64,000 nt of DNA from Rutpela maculata (Eukaryota; Arthropoda; Insecta; Coleoptera; Cerambycidae). The first letter of the stretch is position 1; every line of letters starts with the position of its first letter. The stretch is from positions 125,547,639-125,611,638 of the forward strand of contig OW386292.2 of NCBI GenBank assembly GCA_936432065.2, written 5' to 3'. The position numbers and the translations under genes are program-made. This document shows positions 10,466 to 22,530 of the stretch, one piece after another. A model generated the notes under the pieces. It was not told where the DNA came from. It searched no databases and saw only the letters and a list, made by a program, of their open reading frames with translations.

Positions 10466-13027
10466 CCCAAGGAACAATTTTAGTTTCTTAAATGTATACA
10501 AGGGTGCTATAAAATTATTTATAAAATGCCTTGAAAAATCTATTTTGCTGTAACAATATCCTTAATACCATCATAAAGCGACTTGTAGACTAAAAGGGCC
10601 CACCCTTATGAAGGTTATTAAGGCCTTTTTAAATTCCATCATAAAACTCCTTAGTGAGGCATAGTGCTGCTCTTGAAAACCTTGTTCGGGCCGTTTTAAA
10701 ACCTTTCTTAAAACCTATTTTAAAGCCGTCAGAAGCTTTTCTATTAGCTTCCTGCATTTCTAGAAAACACCTAGAAGGCTACCTTAAAACAGGTTTTTAA
10801 AACCATATTAGAACTGAGAAGCTATAAGAATGTCCACGAAGGAATCCAAATAATTTTATTATTGCATTTAGTTTTTCTAAACTGATTTAAGCAAACACAC
10901 CATCAGACTTATTGAAGATAAAATGGAATTTGAAATGTATAAAGCGTAGAGCACTATAACCTCTCTAAGGCCGATTTAAAAGGTAATAAAAAGCCATCAG
11001 GTATGACAAAAAAATTAAAACCAACGGCAGATTATCGTTAAAACTACATAAGAAAGGCCCAAAAAACAAGAGCCCCTCAGAAATAATAATGATTTTAATA
11101 TCCATACAAAATTTTCATAGACACGTAATCACCAAATTTAAAAAAGTGGGCTGCTTTTCGGTTCCCACAGTAATTTTCAGTCGTTTCTTGTAATTCTACC
11201 TTAATTTGCTAACGAAAAAGTGATAATTATTGATAATTATAATTGTGAGATTGACCTTGAATATTTTTTATATAAGAAAAACATGGCCGGCCAACTAAAA
11301 ACCTAATTGTCATTTTACAGTCCTCTCCAGTGTTGCCAGGTCTAGTGAAATTTCACTAGATCTGGTGATTTTTTTAAAATTTAGTGATTTAGTGAAAACT
11401 TTTATGAAAATGCCCATTTTTAATGATTTTTTAATCATCCAATTTATTGTCCTCTACTGGTAGGTAGATAAACATTAAATTCGAGTTGCGATCCATTTAA
11501 TACAAAACTGTTCACGTTAATTGCTACCACGGTCAGTAAACTCTACGGTTACCTCGATCAGCAGCTCTAAGACGAGAGAGACGCGCGAAGCGGGGAATCG
11601 AATGAAAGAGACAGACATATCTGATTTCTGTGCAAAAGACAGACAAAGATGCCTGTAGTGTCTACAGCTGACGTAGGCTGTAGACCCTAACAGAATATCT
11701 TTCATTCGATTCCCCGCTCCGCGCGTCCCTTTCGTCTAAAAGCTGCTAATTGAGATAACCGTATAGTTTATTGACCGTGAATCGCTACAATCGAATAGCC
11801 TGGGCTCGTTGCCCTCTAGCGTCTCGTAGACAAACAGTCCTTTGTAGTTACAAACCATTTAATACAATACAGAGTACGAAGTCTGGCAAAGAAATAATCA
11901 GATAGAGGACGCTCAAAGCTATGCTGTGCTCAGAGAGCTCAAGAAAATTACGTGTCCTACAGACACTGCAACTTTTGAAAATTAAAGATGAGAGCTTTAA
12001 TTCCAAATCTAGTGAAATTTTAGTAAGATTTAGTAACTTTTTAAAGCGTCGTCTGATAACTTTTAAAATTTTGATCTGGCAACACTGGTCCCCTCATTAA
12101 ACTATATATTCTAATAATGGTAATGACCTAGAACATTTACTCTAAATGAAGCCCTTTTAGTCTTTTTGTATACTATCACAAATAATCCCTTCCTTGCAAA
12201 AATGCAAATGCACTTGGCGAAGATCACATGGACTTGATAAAAGCTGTAATAAAACGTTTGGGACGTTGACATTTGATACAAGAAACTTAAAACTTAACCT
12301 CAAAATAATTTGTATGTGTGTGTGTTTTAACAATCCTTTTAAAATGGCCACTCTTTTTTATTTTCTTCCACCTTTCCAAAAAAGACTTAATTACACATCA
12401 GTAAGTCATGAAATGCTTTTAATTAACACACACACACACACACACACACATGCATCAACGACACTTCAGGCAGACATATTGTTTATTATTTTTATAATAA
12501 ATGTTTTATTGAGGTTTTGGAAAGTGTTTTATGGAATTAAAATTTGCCATTTAGATTTATAGAGGCCTTTTTTTCTTCATAACGGTTTCATCACAACATT
12601 TATCAAGGATGTTTTAAGAGTCTAGTTTTGTAATGGCCTTTAATAAGTACTAATAGGCATTGGAAATATCTAGTTTTAAAAAGAATTTAAAATGCATTTA
12701 TTGCAAATATGTTAAAACCATAAAGAATAATTTAAAGCTTCTTTAAATCTAAATGGAATTTAAGACGTTCATAAAACTAATTAGCTTTATGGAGAGTTTT
12801 ATGTAGGTTATGATAAATCCATTACAAATACATATTATCCTAGAAGCAAATTAGCTTTATAATTAGGTCTTACAGAATGCTTTAAAACTTACTATTAAGA
12901 ACAAGTATACTTAAAGCCTAAAAGGCCTTAACTACAGCATCAATAAAGCACATGACTATTTCCTAACCCTGACAAACCTTTCTTAAAACCTCCTCAAGTC
13001 CAAATGACTTTTAAATTGTTCCTTGGG
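10466..13027 (+). repeat. Giant inverted repeat, arm 1
   Basis: 2562 bp bounded by CCCAAGGAACAATTT (10466) and AAATTGTTCCTTGGG (ending 13027), so the arm itself has a terminal inverted repeat. Its whole length reappears as the reverse complement at 13901-16456 with few differences wherever I compared. The interior is AT-rich and full of variants of TTTTAAAACC and AAGGCCTT. It contains a nested hAT-like element and a (CA)n run at 12426-12450 that is shorter in arm 2. The open frames in it are not conserved as protein and I regard them as noncoding. Confidence 0.85.
11328..12087. mobile_element. hAT-like foldback element nested in arm 1
   Basis: 760 bp with ends CAGTGTTGCCAG and CTGGCAACACTG, flanked by GTCCTCTC (11320-11327) and GTCCCCTC (12088-12095), an 8-bp target duplication with one substitution. 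Between about 11535 and 11770 lies a second inverted repeat around GGGGAATCGAATGAAAG and its complement. No transposase is encoded, so it must have moved with enzyme supplied by another copy. Confidence 0.8.
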
Positions 13028-13900
13028 AACACTATACACGTTTTTGGTAGAGCATAAAATTGTCTAAAATAACGGTTATAGGTGTTCTAGGTGTAACCAT
13101 TGACCTGTCTTAGTTGGAATTATCACATTCATTCCTCATAGCATCCTTAGATTACAGTGTAAAGCTGTAAGAATTGAGATGGAATTGGATACAGAATGAG
13201 ATCTCCTTCGTCAATTACGGTTTACTAACTTTTCCCTGCATGTTTATACTTGAATGTATAATGTATGTTGATATACTATAATACACGCAAAAATCAGAGA
13301 TGGATCGAGGAAACTTTCCAAATTTGATAAAAGTCTGTAAAAGCTACGTAAATATATAATTATTGTATGCACTTATTTCTCATCACAATGAAGCTTTCAT
13401 CATCACGAATAAGATTTCACCATAAAATAGGCTATCAATATACCCAATGGAAAGTTAGAAGAAAAATTTCCTGAAAACTTTACGTTTTGAAAACTCTGAA
13501 AGTTTCCAGGAAGTCTTCCTTCTAACTTTCCATTGGGTATATTGATAGCCTATTTTATGGTGAAATCTGATTCGTGATAGTGCAAGCTTCATTTTGATAC
13601 CAAACAAGTGCATACAATTCTGCTGTCATAAGGTGAAAAGCCGCATCTACACATTTGTCATAAATGAGGTTCTAATAATATATGAGCAAACAAGAGTTCT
13701 GCAGTTAAAAATATTATTGAAAAATTTACATAAGAATCAAATTTTTAAATGGGACAACCTGTAAATTTTTGCATATTTGGATTCTGCTAGTTAAAATACA
13801 TATGATCTGACCCTCGAATCTTATTTTTGATTTTCAAAAAAATATTAAAAAAAATTATCAAAACATTTTTTTCTTTTAGTTATAAATTTACAAAGAGAAC
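13028..13900. repeat. Spacer between the palindrome arms, with its own hairpin
   Basis: 873 bp. The segment 13352-13625 folds on itself: about 110 bp on the left, including CCAATGGAAAGTTAGAAG (about 13444), pairs with CTTCTAACTTTCCATTGG (about 13519) across a loop of about 55 bases. The segment 13722-13880 is the reverse complement of 16640-16795, beyond arm 2, so arm 2 appears to sit inside another foldback repeat with GGGACAACCTG near its ends. Confidence 0.7.
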
Positions 13901-16456
13901 CCAAGGAACAATTTAAAAGTCATTTGGACTTGAGGTTTTAAGAAAGGTTTGTCAGGGTTAGGAAATAGTCATGTGCTTTATTGATGTTGTAGTTAAGGCC
14001 TTTTAGGCTTCAAGTATACTGGCTCTTAATAGTAAGTTTAAAAGTATTCTGTAAGACCTAATTATAAAGCTAATTGGCTTCTAGGATAATATGTATTTGT
14101 AATGGATTTATCATAACCTACATAAAACTCTCCATAAAGCTAATTAGTTTTATGAACGTCTTAAATTCCATTTAGATTTAAAGAAGCTTTAAATTATTCT
14201 TTATGGTTTTAACATATTTGCAATAAATGCATTTTAAATCCTTTTTAAAACTAGACATTTTCAATGCCTATTAGTACTTATTAAAGGCCATTAGAAAACT
14301 AGACTCTTAAAACATCCTTGATAAATGTTGTGATGAAACCGTTATGAAGAAAAAAAGGCCTCTATAAATCTAAAAGGCAAATTTTAATTCCATAAAACAC
14401 TTTCCAAAACTTCAATAAAACATTTATTATAAAAATAATAAATAATATGTATGCCTGAAGTGTCGTTGATGCATGTTTGTGTGTGTGTGTTAATTAAAAG
14501 CATTTCACGACTTACTGATGTGTAATTAAGTCTTTTTTGGAAAGGTGGAAGAAGATAATAAAGAGTGGCCATTTTAAAAGGATTGTTAAAACACACACAC
14601 ATACAAATTATTTTGAGGTTAAGTTTTAAGTTTTTTGTATCAAATGTCAACGTCCCAAACGTTTTATTACAGCTTTTATCAAGTCCATGTGATCTTCGAC
14701 AAGTGCATTTGCATTTTTGTAAGGAAGGGATTATTTGTGATAGTATACAAAAAGACTAAAAGGGCTTCATTTAGAGTAAATGTTCTAGGTCATTACCATT
14801 ATTAGAATATATTAGTTTAATGAGAGGACCAGTGTTGCCAGATCAAAATTTTAAAAGTTATCAGACGACGCTTTAAAAAGTTACTAAATCTTACTAAAAT
14901 TTCAGTAGATTTGAAATTAAAGCTCTCATCTTTAATTTTCAGAAGTTGCAGTGTCTGTAGGACACGTCATTTTCTTGAGCTCTCTGAGCACAGCATAGCT
15001 TTGAGCGTCCTCCTATCTGATTATTTTGTTGCCAGACTTCGTACTCTATATAGTATTAAATGGTTTGTAACTAGAAAGTACTGTTTGTCTACGAGACGCT
15101 AGAGGGCAACGAGCCCAAGCTATTCGATTGTAGCGATTCACGGTCAATAAACTATACGGTTACCTCAATTAGCAGCTTTTAGACGAGAGAGACGCGCGGA
15201 GCGGGGAATCGAATGAAGATATTCTGTTAGGGTCTACAGCCTACGTCAGCTGTAGACACTACAGGCATCTTTGTCTGTGTCTTTTGCACGGAAATCAGAT
15301 ATGTCTGTCTCTTTCATTCGATTCCCCGCTCCGCACGTCCCTCTCGTCTAAGAGCTGCTGATCGAGGTAACCGTAGAGTTTACTGACCGTGGTAGCGATT
15401 AACGTGAACAGTTTTGTATTAAATGGATCGCAATTCAAATTTAATGTTTGTCTACCTACCAGTAGAGGGCAATAAATTGGAAGATTCAAAAATCATTAAA
15501 AATGGGCATTTTCATAAAAGTTTTCACTAAATCACTAGATTAAAAAACAATCACCAGATCTAGTGAAATTTCACTAGACCTGGCAACACTGGAGAGGACT
15601 GTAAAATGACAATTAGGTTTTTAGTTGGCCGGCCATGTTTTTCTTGTTATATAAAAATATTCAAGGTCAATCTCCCAATTATAATTATCACTTTTTCGTT
15701 AGCAAATTAAGGTAGAATTACAAGAAACGACTGAAAATTTCCGTGGGAACCGAGAAGCAGCACACTTTTTAAAATTTGCTGATTACGTGTGTCTATGCAA
15801 ATTTTGTATGGATATTAAAATCATTATTATTTCTGAGGGGCTCTTGTTTTTTGGGCCTTTCTTATCTAGTTTTAACGATAAACTGCCGTTGGTTTTAATT
15901 TTTTTGTCATACCTGATGACTTTTTATTACCTTTTAAATCGGCCTTAGAGAGGTTATAGTGTTCTACGCTTTATACATTTCAAATTCCATTTTATCTTCA
16001 ATAAGTCTGATGGTGTGTTTGCTTAAATCAGTTTAGAAAAAATAAATGCAATAATAAAATTATTTGGATTTCTTCGTGGACATTTTTTAGCTTCTCAGTT
16101 CTAATATGGACTTATGAGAGTTTTAAAAACCAGTTTTAAGGTAGCCTTCTAGGTGTTTTCTAGAAATGCAGGAAGCTAATAGAAAATCTTCTGACAGCTT
16201 TAAAATAGGTTTTAAGAAAGGTTTTAAAACGGCCCGAACAAGGTTTTCAAGAGCAGCACTATGCCTCACTAAGGAGTTTTATGATGGAATTTAAAAGGCC
16301 TTAACAACCTTCATAAGGGTGGGCCCTTTTACTCTACAAGTCGCTTTGTGATGGCATTAGGGATATTGTTACAGCAAAATAGATTTTTCAAGGCATTTTA
16401 TAAATAGTTTTATAGCACCCTTGTATACATTTGAGAAACTAAAATTGTTCCTTCGG
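13901..16456 (-). repeat. Giant inverted repeat, arm 2
   Basis: 2556 bp, the reverse complement of arm 1, from CCCAAGGAACAATTT to AAATTGTTCCTTCGG. The differences seen are scattered substitutions and a shorter CA/GT microsatellite near 14475-14490. It carries the same nested hAT-like element at the same internal position as arm 1, so the two arms are copies of one already composite unit. Confidence 0.85.
14829..15591. mobile_element. hAT-like foldback element nested in arm 2
   Basis: 763 bp, CAGTGTTGCCAG to CTGGCAACACTG, with a perfect 8-bp target duplication GAGAGGAC on both sides (14821-14828 and 15592-15599). It is the mirror copy of 11328-12087, whose left duplication reads as the complement of the same octamer. 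Confidence 0.85.
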
Positions 16457-17756
16457 AAGCTAGACATTTGTATATCATTTCTTCGCAATTTACAGATCTA
16501 ATTAAATAACAGGTTGTCCCATAGGAGTTCCGTTTAAAAAAAATAGTTTTCGATAAAGAACCAATATCGTTGAACTTATTGAAGAATAAATAGTGTTTAA
16601 TGTTAGTAGCTGAAGAGATTTTTAAGAATTTTGGCAAAATCGCGGCCTTCTATATAATTAAAACTAAAAATTAAAAAATTCATATTTTTTTGAAAATCAA
16701 AATAATATGTGAGGGTCAGATAATATGTATTTTGGACAGCAGGATACAAATATGTGAAAATATACAGGTTGTCCCATTTAAAACTTTGATTCTTATGTCA
16801 ATTACATCGAATCCGGAAGTCGGCCATTTTGGTTCTTTGCATCATATAGTTTAAAATTTCATCCCATAACACTACCCCATGTTTGAAAAAAATCCATTTG
16901 CTCATTTGAAAGTTACAAGAGTGTCCCTATCGGCTGAGCCACCCAGTATATAATAAAAATGATAATAAATTAATTTTAATCCAAATTTACAAATGTTTTT
17001 TAACATTTTTTTAAGATTTTAATGAAATAAATGCACCTGATTTCACAAGGAAATCGTTTTGTGCATTATCAATTTACTAAAAAATCGTTATATATGAGAT
17101 TAATTATATATGATAGTTAACAAATAATAGTCTAAGAATTTTTCTAATACTAATCTAAAATTACCCTAAAATTATAAATTTAATTAAGTGAACTAAAAAC
17201 GTGAAAGGTTATTCCCGATTGTAAGAATATTTGCACAAATAGATTTAAGTTATTTATAACAAATATTGGCAACTTTTTACAAAACAGGTTATAATTGTAT
17301 ATTGTCTTTAAGTTTTCAGGAATAATATTATAAATTTTTGAATTTGTGAAGCTAATAGATTTCTTGTATAAGCTGGAGTTTGGTCAAGAGACAATAAGAG
17401 CGTTGCGTTCATTTTGCCTTGTATTGTATATATGACTTGTTGGTACTCTTAGCTCCCTATTTTGTATATATTATTATATATTTGGAGCAATGTTAGTACC
17501 ATGTACGTTAACATCCATAAATGCACCAATCTATCTGTAACAAAAAAAGAAACAGTACAGTTGATGGTTAAGTTGGTACGCGCCGCCGAAGTATCAAAAT
17601 TGGTGTTCTGAAATGCTTGTTCTTCATTTTTTGATGGCAATGACTTTTCTGTCATTCAAAATTTAATAAAAAATCTTAAAAAAATCACACGTCATTTGTG
17701 GACTCCAGAGGTGTTCATGGCAGAACATATTTTTTAGATTATATTGTTACTATTTA
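16457..17756. other. Noncoding, partly repeat
   Basis: 16640-16795 is the inverted partner of 13722-13880. CAGGTTGTCCCAT occurs near 16510 and 16766, a motif often found at the edge of DNA-transposon repeats. The rest is AT-rich with no supported coding sequence. Confidence 0.4.
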
Positions 17757-18460
17757 AAAACCGCTGCCCAAGGAATCACTACTTCCACATCCAAATTTTT
17801 TATCCAAGTCACTCACAACGAAAAAAATTTGTATGTGGAAATAATTGTTTATGGAACTTTAATAATATAATATTTGAAATCCTCTACCCCAAAAACCTAT
17901 AAAACGATACCCCAGATCGGTAGCGGGGTAGGGGTGGTGATGGGGGGGTGGTAGTGGGGGTGGATGAAGTAAAAAAATATTTTGAGGTTTCTGGTTCTTG
18001 TACACACACTAAATCACAATTTTTTTTCATCCCCTTTAATAATGGGGTGGGGGTGGTAATGGGGGTGGCTAATGCCAAAACTTTTTTTGGGACTTTAGAT
18101 TCTCTTGTATATACTAAATACCAATATTATGGACTCTTACCTGCTTGATTTACCTATTTTCCCCAAATTTACCTCAATTTACCCCCCAACCCTTCGACGG
18201 AACAAGATGAAAATATAATCTAGTTCTAGATCTCGTTAAAGTACATATGTGTACCAAATTTCAAGTCAATATCTCAAACGGTTCCAGAGTAAACGTGCGC
18301 ACAAAAAAAGTTACAGACAGACCGACAGACAGACAGACAGAAATTTTTTTTTCGTTCAAACTTAAAATCTCGACGTTTTGTGACATTCTAAGCCTATTTG
18401 AACAATAAAAATTTTAAAAAATTTTTTTGTCGTTACTATACTTCCACTGGATGTGGAAGT
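17757..18460 (+). mobile_element. Helentron-like non-autonomous repeat, copy 1
   Basis: About 700 bp. It starts AAAACCGCTGCCCAAGG followed by CTACTTCCACATCC. It has a G-rich and C-rich middle and a short (ACAG)n microsatellite near 18325-18345. It ends in ACTTCCACTGGATGTGGAAG, which forms a hairpin and repeats the ACTTCCACATCC motif in inverse orientation. Subterminal inverted repeats, an internal microsatellite and a 3' hairpin are the layout of DINE-1/Helentron-type non-autonomous elements. Six more copies or fragments occur in the window. The class assignment is my inference. Confidence 0.6.
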
Positions 18461-18641
18461 AATATAAAATTTAAAAAAATGGATGAATGTTTTTGTATTG
18501 TCAGTTTTTTGCTGTTTTCTATCATCCAAGACAATGGGGTCATCCCGCATATTTTATTTTATTTTAAATTATGAAATTTGGTAAAAAAATGTATATTTTA
18601 TTTTTTTTATATATTACATTGTTTAACATGGGAAAAAAATG

Positions 18642-18683
18642 AAGCCGATAAAGGTGATACTGTGGGATCTTCTTTATCGGCTT
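18642..18683. repeat. Perfect 12-bp stem hairpin
   Basis: AAGCCGATAAAG at 18642-18653 pairs with CTTTATCGGCTT at 18672-18683 over an 18-base loop. No neighbouring gene explains it. It could be a terminal hairpin of an unrecognised element. Confidence 0.6.
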
Positions 18684-18776
18684 AACTCTCAAACTTGTAT
18701 ATGGGGACCCAACATGGATTTATCTACACTTATACACTTTTGTACATGTTTTTAATCTCGATCTGTTCAGAGTTCT

Positions 18777-18929
18777 TTAGATAGATAGATAGATATTTTA
18801 TTAACCATTTAAGAATACAATAGTGTACATTATGGTAAGTCAATAGTAAAATAAAACATAAAAACACGTAAAGTATAAAACATAGACAATGTAAATATAA
18901 TAATATAATATTATTAGAACAAAGATAAA

Positions 18930-18965
<36 letters not shown>

Positions 18966-20540
18966 ATACACATATCTTGTCAACAAAAACTCTTAGAGGC
19001 ATAAATAAAAAAAAAAAAAACTTATGACTGAAGGTACTCATTAATACCGTAAAATGTATGGTGGATTAAATATTTTTTAGTTTCGTGTTTGAATTTATTA
19101 AAGTTAGTAATGTTTTTAATATCATTAGGCAAATTATTATAAATCGTAACAAAATTGTAATTTGGTGCATGTTTAAAGTATGAATGTTTATGATTCGGTA
19201 TCAGAAAACTATTGCTGTTTCGCGTAGTATATCCGTGAATATTACTTAGTGTTGAAAATTCATTGATATTTTGTTTAACATACAAAACACTTTTCAGAAT
19301 AAATATACAGGAAACTGTCAACAAATTGTTCTCCATAAATGTATTCCTACATGACTCTGTTGGTTTTAAATTAAATATTAGCCTTATAAGCCTTTTTTGA
19401 CAGACAAATACTCTATTAATATCTGCCCCCTTACCCCAAGATACAATGTTTAATGATATGTGACTGTATCCTAACGAGGAATAAACGTTTAGAAGTCCAT
19501 TGCAATCTAGGGAAGATTTTAATTGCATTATGGCATAATAAGCACTGTTTAATTTAGAGCAGACATGCTCGATATGTTTAGACCATGCTAAATTTTCATC
19601 AACCCAAGTACCTAAAAACTTAGCCTCCTTAGAAAATGTTATATTTATTTCCGACAATGCTGAATAATCCAATAATTTTCTCTTATGAAAGTACATGTTA
19701 ATTGTTTTATTTTTATTTAGAATTAGTCTATTTCTTTAACACCATATATCTAAGTCATCATAGACTGTTTTTATATTGGCTAGTAGCTCCTCAGAAGTAG
19801 TACCAGTCACACAAACTGTGGTGTCATCAGCAAACATTGTTACTATGCCTTCCGTAATATGCTCAGGTAAATCATTGATGTATAACACAAACAGCAGCGA
19901 ACCAAGCACTGACCCCTGGGGAACGCCTAGCAAAACACTACTTTCTTTTGATTGTTCGTTGTTAACTTTTACTATCATTTTTCGGTTACTCATATAGGAT
20001 TTAATCCAATCTAAATAATTACCTCTTATTCCAATTTTATAGAGTTTTTCTGATAGTAAATTTATATTTATAGTATCAAATGCTTGGGTTAGATCAAACA
20101 TAAATGCTGCTACATATTTCCCCTCATCTAGATGAGTGTAGACAAACTGCAGTAGATTATACGAGGCTGTTTCAGTTGATCTGTTTGCTCTAAACCCATG
20201 TTGATTTGCAGTAATAATGTTATGGGAATCAAAGAAAGAGATAAAGCTATCATATACTATCCGTTCAATTAATTTTGAAAAATTACTGAGTAGAGATATT
20301 TGTCGATAGTTTTCAATATTATCGCGGTCTTTTTTATAGAGAGGTAAAACACTCGCCGTTTTTAGGATCTGGGGAAATATACCCTCTTTTATAGATTTAA
20401 TTATTAAATATGTTAATGGCGCTATAATCACATGAATACAGGCAGTCAATAACTTTTTCGTGAATCCATCAATACCAGATGAATTTGATTGTCTTATCTG
20501 TTTATATATTTTCAAATAACTGCATTCCGATTTTAAAAAT
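18777..20540 (-). mobile_element. 5'-truncated CR1/Jockey-group element, one nonsense codon
   Basis: One reading frame runs on the minus strand from about 20530 to 19022, broken only by TAA at 19736-19738. It contains RT motifs SSGIDGFTKKLL, a degenerate YRQISLLSNFSKLIE, QHGFRANRSTETA, FDLTQAFDTI, LGVPQGSVLGSLLF and TMFADDTTV, then the C-terminal tail with AKFLGTWVDENLAWSKH and SWGKGA. The 3' end has a (GATA)n tail, seen as ATAGATAGATAG at 18779-18796. Endonuclease and ORF1 are missing. A fragment of the same 3' UTR occurs at 22425-22530. It looks recent. Confidence 0.85.
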
Positions 20541-20760
20541 CAAGGGCCGTCGAAATTGAATATTCTTGTGGAAATCCTGAATCATCGGCTTTGTCTAGAC
20601 TGTATTTTAATCACGATCTATTCAGAGTTTTTTAATTTTCTTATCTGTTTATATATTTTCAAATAACTGCATTCCGACTTTAGAAGTTGAATATATTTGT
20701 GGAAATCTTTAATCATGCTAATGCTCGAAAGCTCTTAAAACTACATCCTTTTTAGCCTAA
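20493..20760. repeat. Local direct duplication at the retrotransposon 5' junction
   Basis: TCTTATCTGTTTATATATTT and the following bases occur at about 20496 and again at about 20640. The flanking motif CGATCTRTTCAGAGTT occurs both past the 3' tail (about 18760) and at about 20615. The pattern suggests a rearrangement or template switch during insertion of the 18777-20540 copy. Confidence 0.45.
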
Positions 20761-20940
20761 TGGTTAATTATTTGCCCCTGTATATAGAAAGTATCTCCGC
20801 AATGAAAGTTTTAACATAAATTTATAACTGAACTCTTGTACCCAGGTGATGAATTTTTATACTCTTCCCCATTTTATTGAAGTTTTTATATATTCTATAG
20901 GACACTCTTCACAATTTTTTGAAAATAAGTTAATTTTTAA

Positions 20941-21010
20941 GAGTAGTAGTAGTACAAAGCTTTATTGGAAATTCCAATTGACTAACGACCTAATATAATA
21001 CAAATATAAT
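20941..21010 (-). repeat. Retroposon 3' tail, minus strand
   Basis: On the minus strand it ends CCAATAAAGCTTTGTAC followed by a (TAC)n run, the same layout as other LINE or SINE tails in the window (9838-9918, 60703-60770). No body is attached. Confidence 0.4.
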
Positions 21011-21029
21011 ACATCTTATGGTTATAATG

Positions 21030-21545
21030 TTTTTCTGAAATCGATCGGGAATGTCTACATTTTCGGCGCGATTTCAGATCGAAAAATGCACAATTCCAGT
21101 ATTATAGTCCGTTGCTAAGAATCTATCAGAGAACAGACCGGAAAAGATCCGTTGCCAAGCAATGATCAACAAAACCGTATGTTACTTTCCCGGCCTAGGC
21201 CGGGAAAGTAACATTCCCGTACGGTTTTTATGTATATTTTAGACAGTAAATAAATACACGCAGACAAACCAACTCACATTAAAATTGCATTTGTTAGTAA
21301 GCAGTTAGATTCTAATGAAGAAATGTTATGCGTTAATACAAATTCCTTAATTTATAATAATATTGATTGTGATTTCAGAAAAAATAGTATGTGTACTTTG
21401 GTGTGAAAGCACATTCCCGGACTTCGACGCTTGTTAGCCTCGGCTAGCGCCTCGGCCAACAATTTGCATCGTCGTCCGGGAATGTATTGCTTTCGCACCT
21501 AAATACACAATATACTATTAATTAAGACAGTAGTAATAATCAATG
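21030..21545. repeat. Palindrome-rich repeat, family with 32255-32878
   Basis: It contains a perfect 32-bp palindrome at 21181-21212, centred on CCGGCCTAGGCCGG. It also contains a longer imperfect hairpin at 21385-21517 with arms such as ACATTCCCGGAC and GTCCGGGAATGT around a GC-rich core of CCTCGGC repeats. The region 32255-32878 shares the flanking sequence and both hairpins. It is a noncoding foldback element; its exact ends are unclear. Confidence 0.6.
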
Positions 21546-22424
21546 ATCGGAATTTGGGTATAATTCCAGTGGCGCATATAGATATATAAAATTTTACATC
21601 AATAAATTAAATGTATATTTGTTCTTCTTATAAAATAAATCGAAATCAAATGTAATAAGAACATACCTTATGAATTTCTCATTTATTTTGGCATAATAGA
21701 ATACATGTATACATAATATGTACAACTAAAAATGTATGCACATTTTAATAAATCCTTGTAACGACGCACCTGAAATTAAACCCAAAATTCTGATCACTGG
21801 TAATAATAAACAGAAAAATAATGTTGTGAAAGTATTTTATATTATTGTAACTCGACTGCCAACACCCTCGCATCGCCAGCAACTGGCACTCTTGCACTTA
21901 TACCATAGAAAAGAGAATTACCAGAAGCGACACTTAAGCTTTCTGCCCAAATTCCATTAACGCCATTTTCTTGTAGGTATTTCCGTCAGTTCGTTTATTG
22001 AAAAATATAGTTGAATTGTTGGATATTATGTCACGGATTGTTAGGTTAAAACAATAAATGACCTGACGGTCACAAAAATTTATCAAGAAACATCAAAGGC
22101 TCACTGCGGAGAATATCACTTCTGATAGTTCTTTGTTTTGTGCTTATACTTGATTATTTCTCTGTTTGTGTGTTTGTTAACACTAAGGTTAATTCAGACA
22201 TACAACTCGCGAAATTTTTAAACCAGTGTTGAATTTTAGAATGGGGTTAGCTTAACACCGGGTTAGGGTAGTTTGGTACAACTCGCCCTTAATAAGTACC
22301 TTCTGTCATGAGTTTTATTATTTATATGTCTCTAAGGGTTTCTGTTGGCAAGGTATGTGCATAGATATAGATCTATTGTTTTTATGTTCTAATAAATTTT
22401 ATATTATATTTTCATGGTATATAT
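21546..22424. other. Noncoding gap
   Basis: AT-rich. A short frame at 21736-21960 has no recognisable motif and I do not call it a gene. Confidence 0.4.
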
Positions 22425-22530
22425 TTTATACTTTATTTGTTTTTATGTTTTATTTTACTATTGACTTACCATAATGTACACTATTGCATTCTTAAATGGT
22501 TAATAAACTAACCATCTATCTAATAGTATG
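22425..22530 (+). mobile_element. 3' UTR fragment of the 18777-20540 family
   Basis: The sequence from TTTTACTATTGACTTACC to the CTATCTAT tail is the complement of 18779-18880. It is a dead-on-arrival copy consisting of only about 100 bp of 3' end. Confidence 0.75.

Noticed and set aside
12194..14759. Open frames inside the palindrome arms (for example 12194-12562 and 14384-14650)
   Set aside because: They are mirror images of the same noncoding repeat, run through CA microsatellites and show no protein motif.
17884..18148. Pro/Thr-rich and Gly/Val-rich open frames in the Helentron-like repeat, also at 47500-47794 and 50887-51219
   Set aside because: They arise from the C-rich/G-rich middle of the repeat and recur in each copy on both strands. 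Noncoding composition explains them.
19776..19997. Plus-strand open frame over the reverse transcriptase
   Set aside because: Antisense shadow of the conserved GSVLGSLLF to FADD block on the minus strand.
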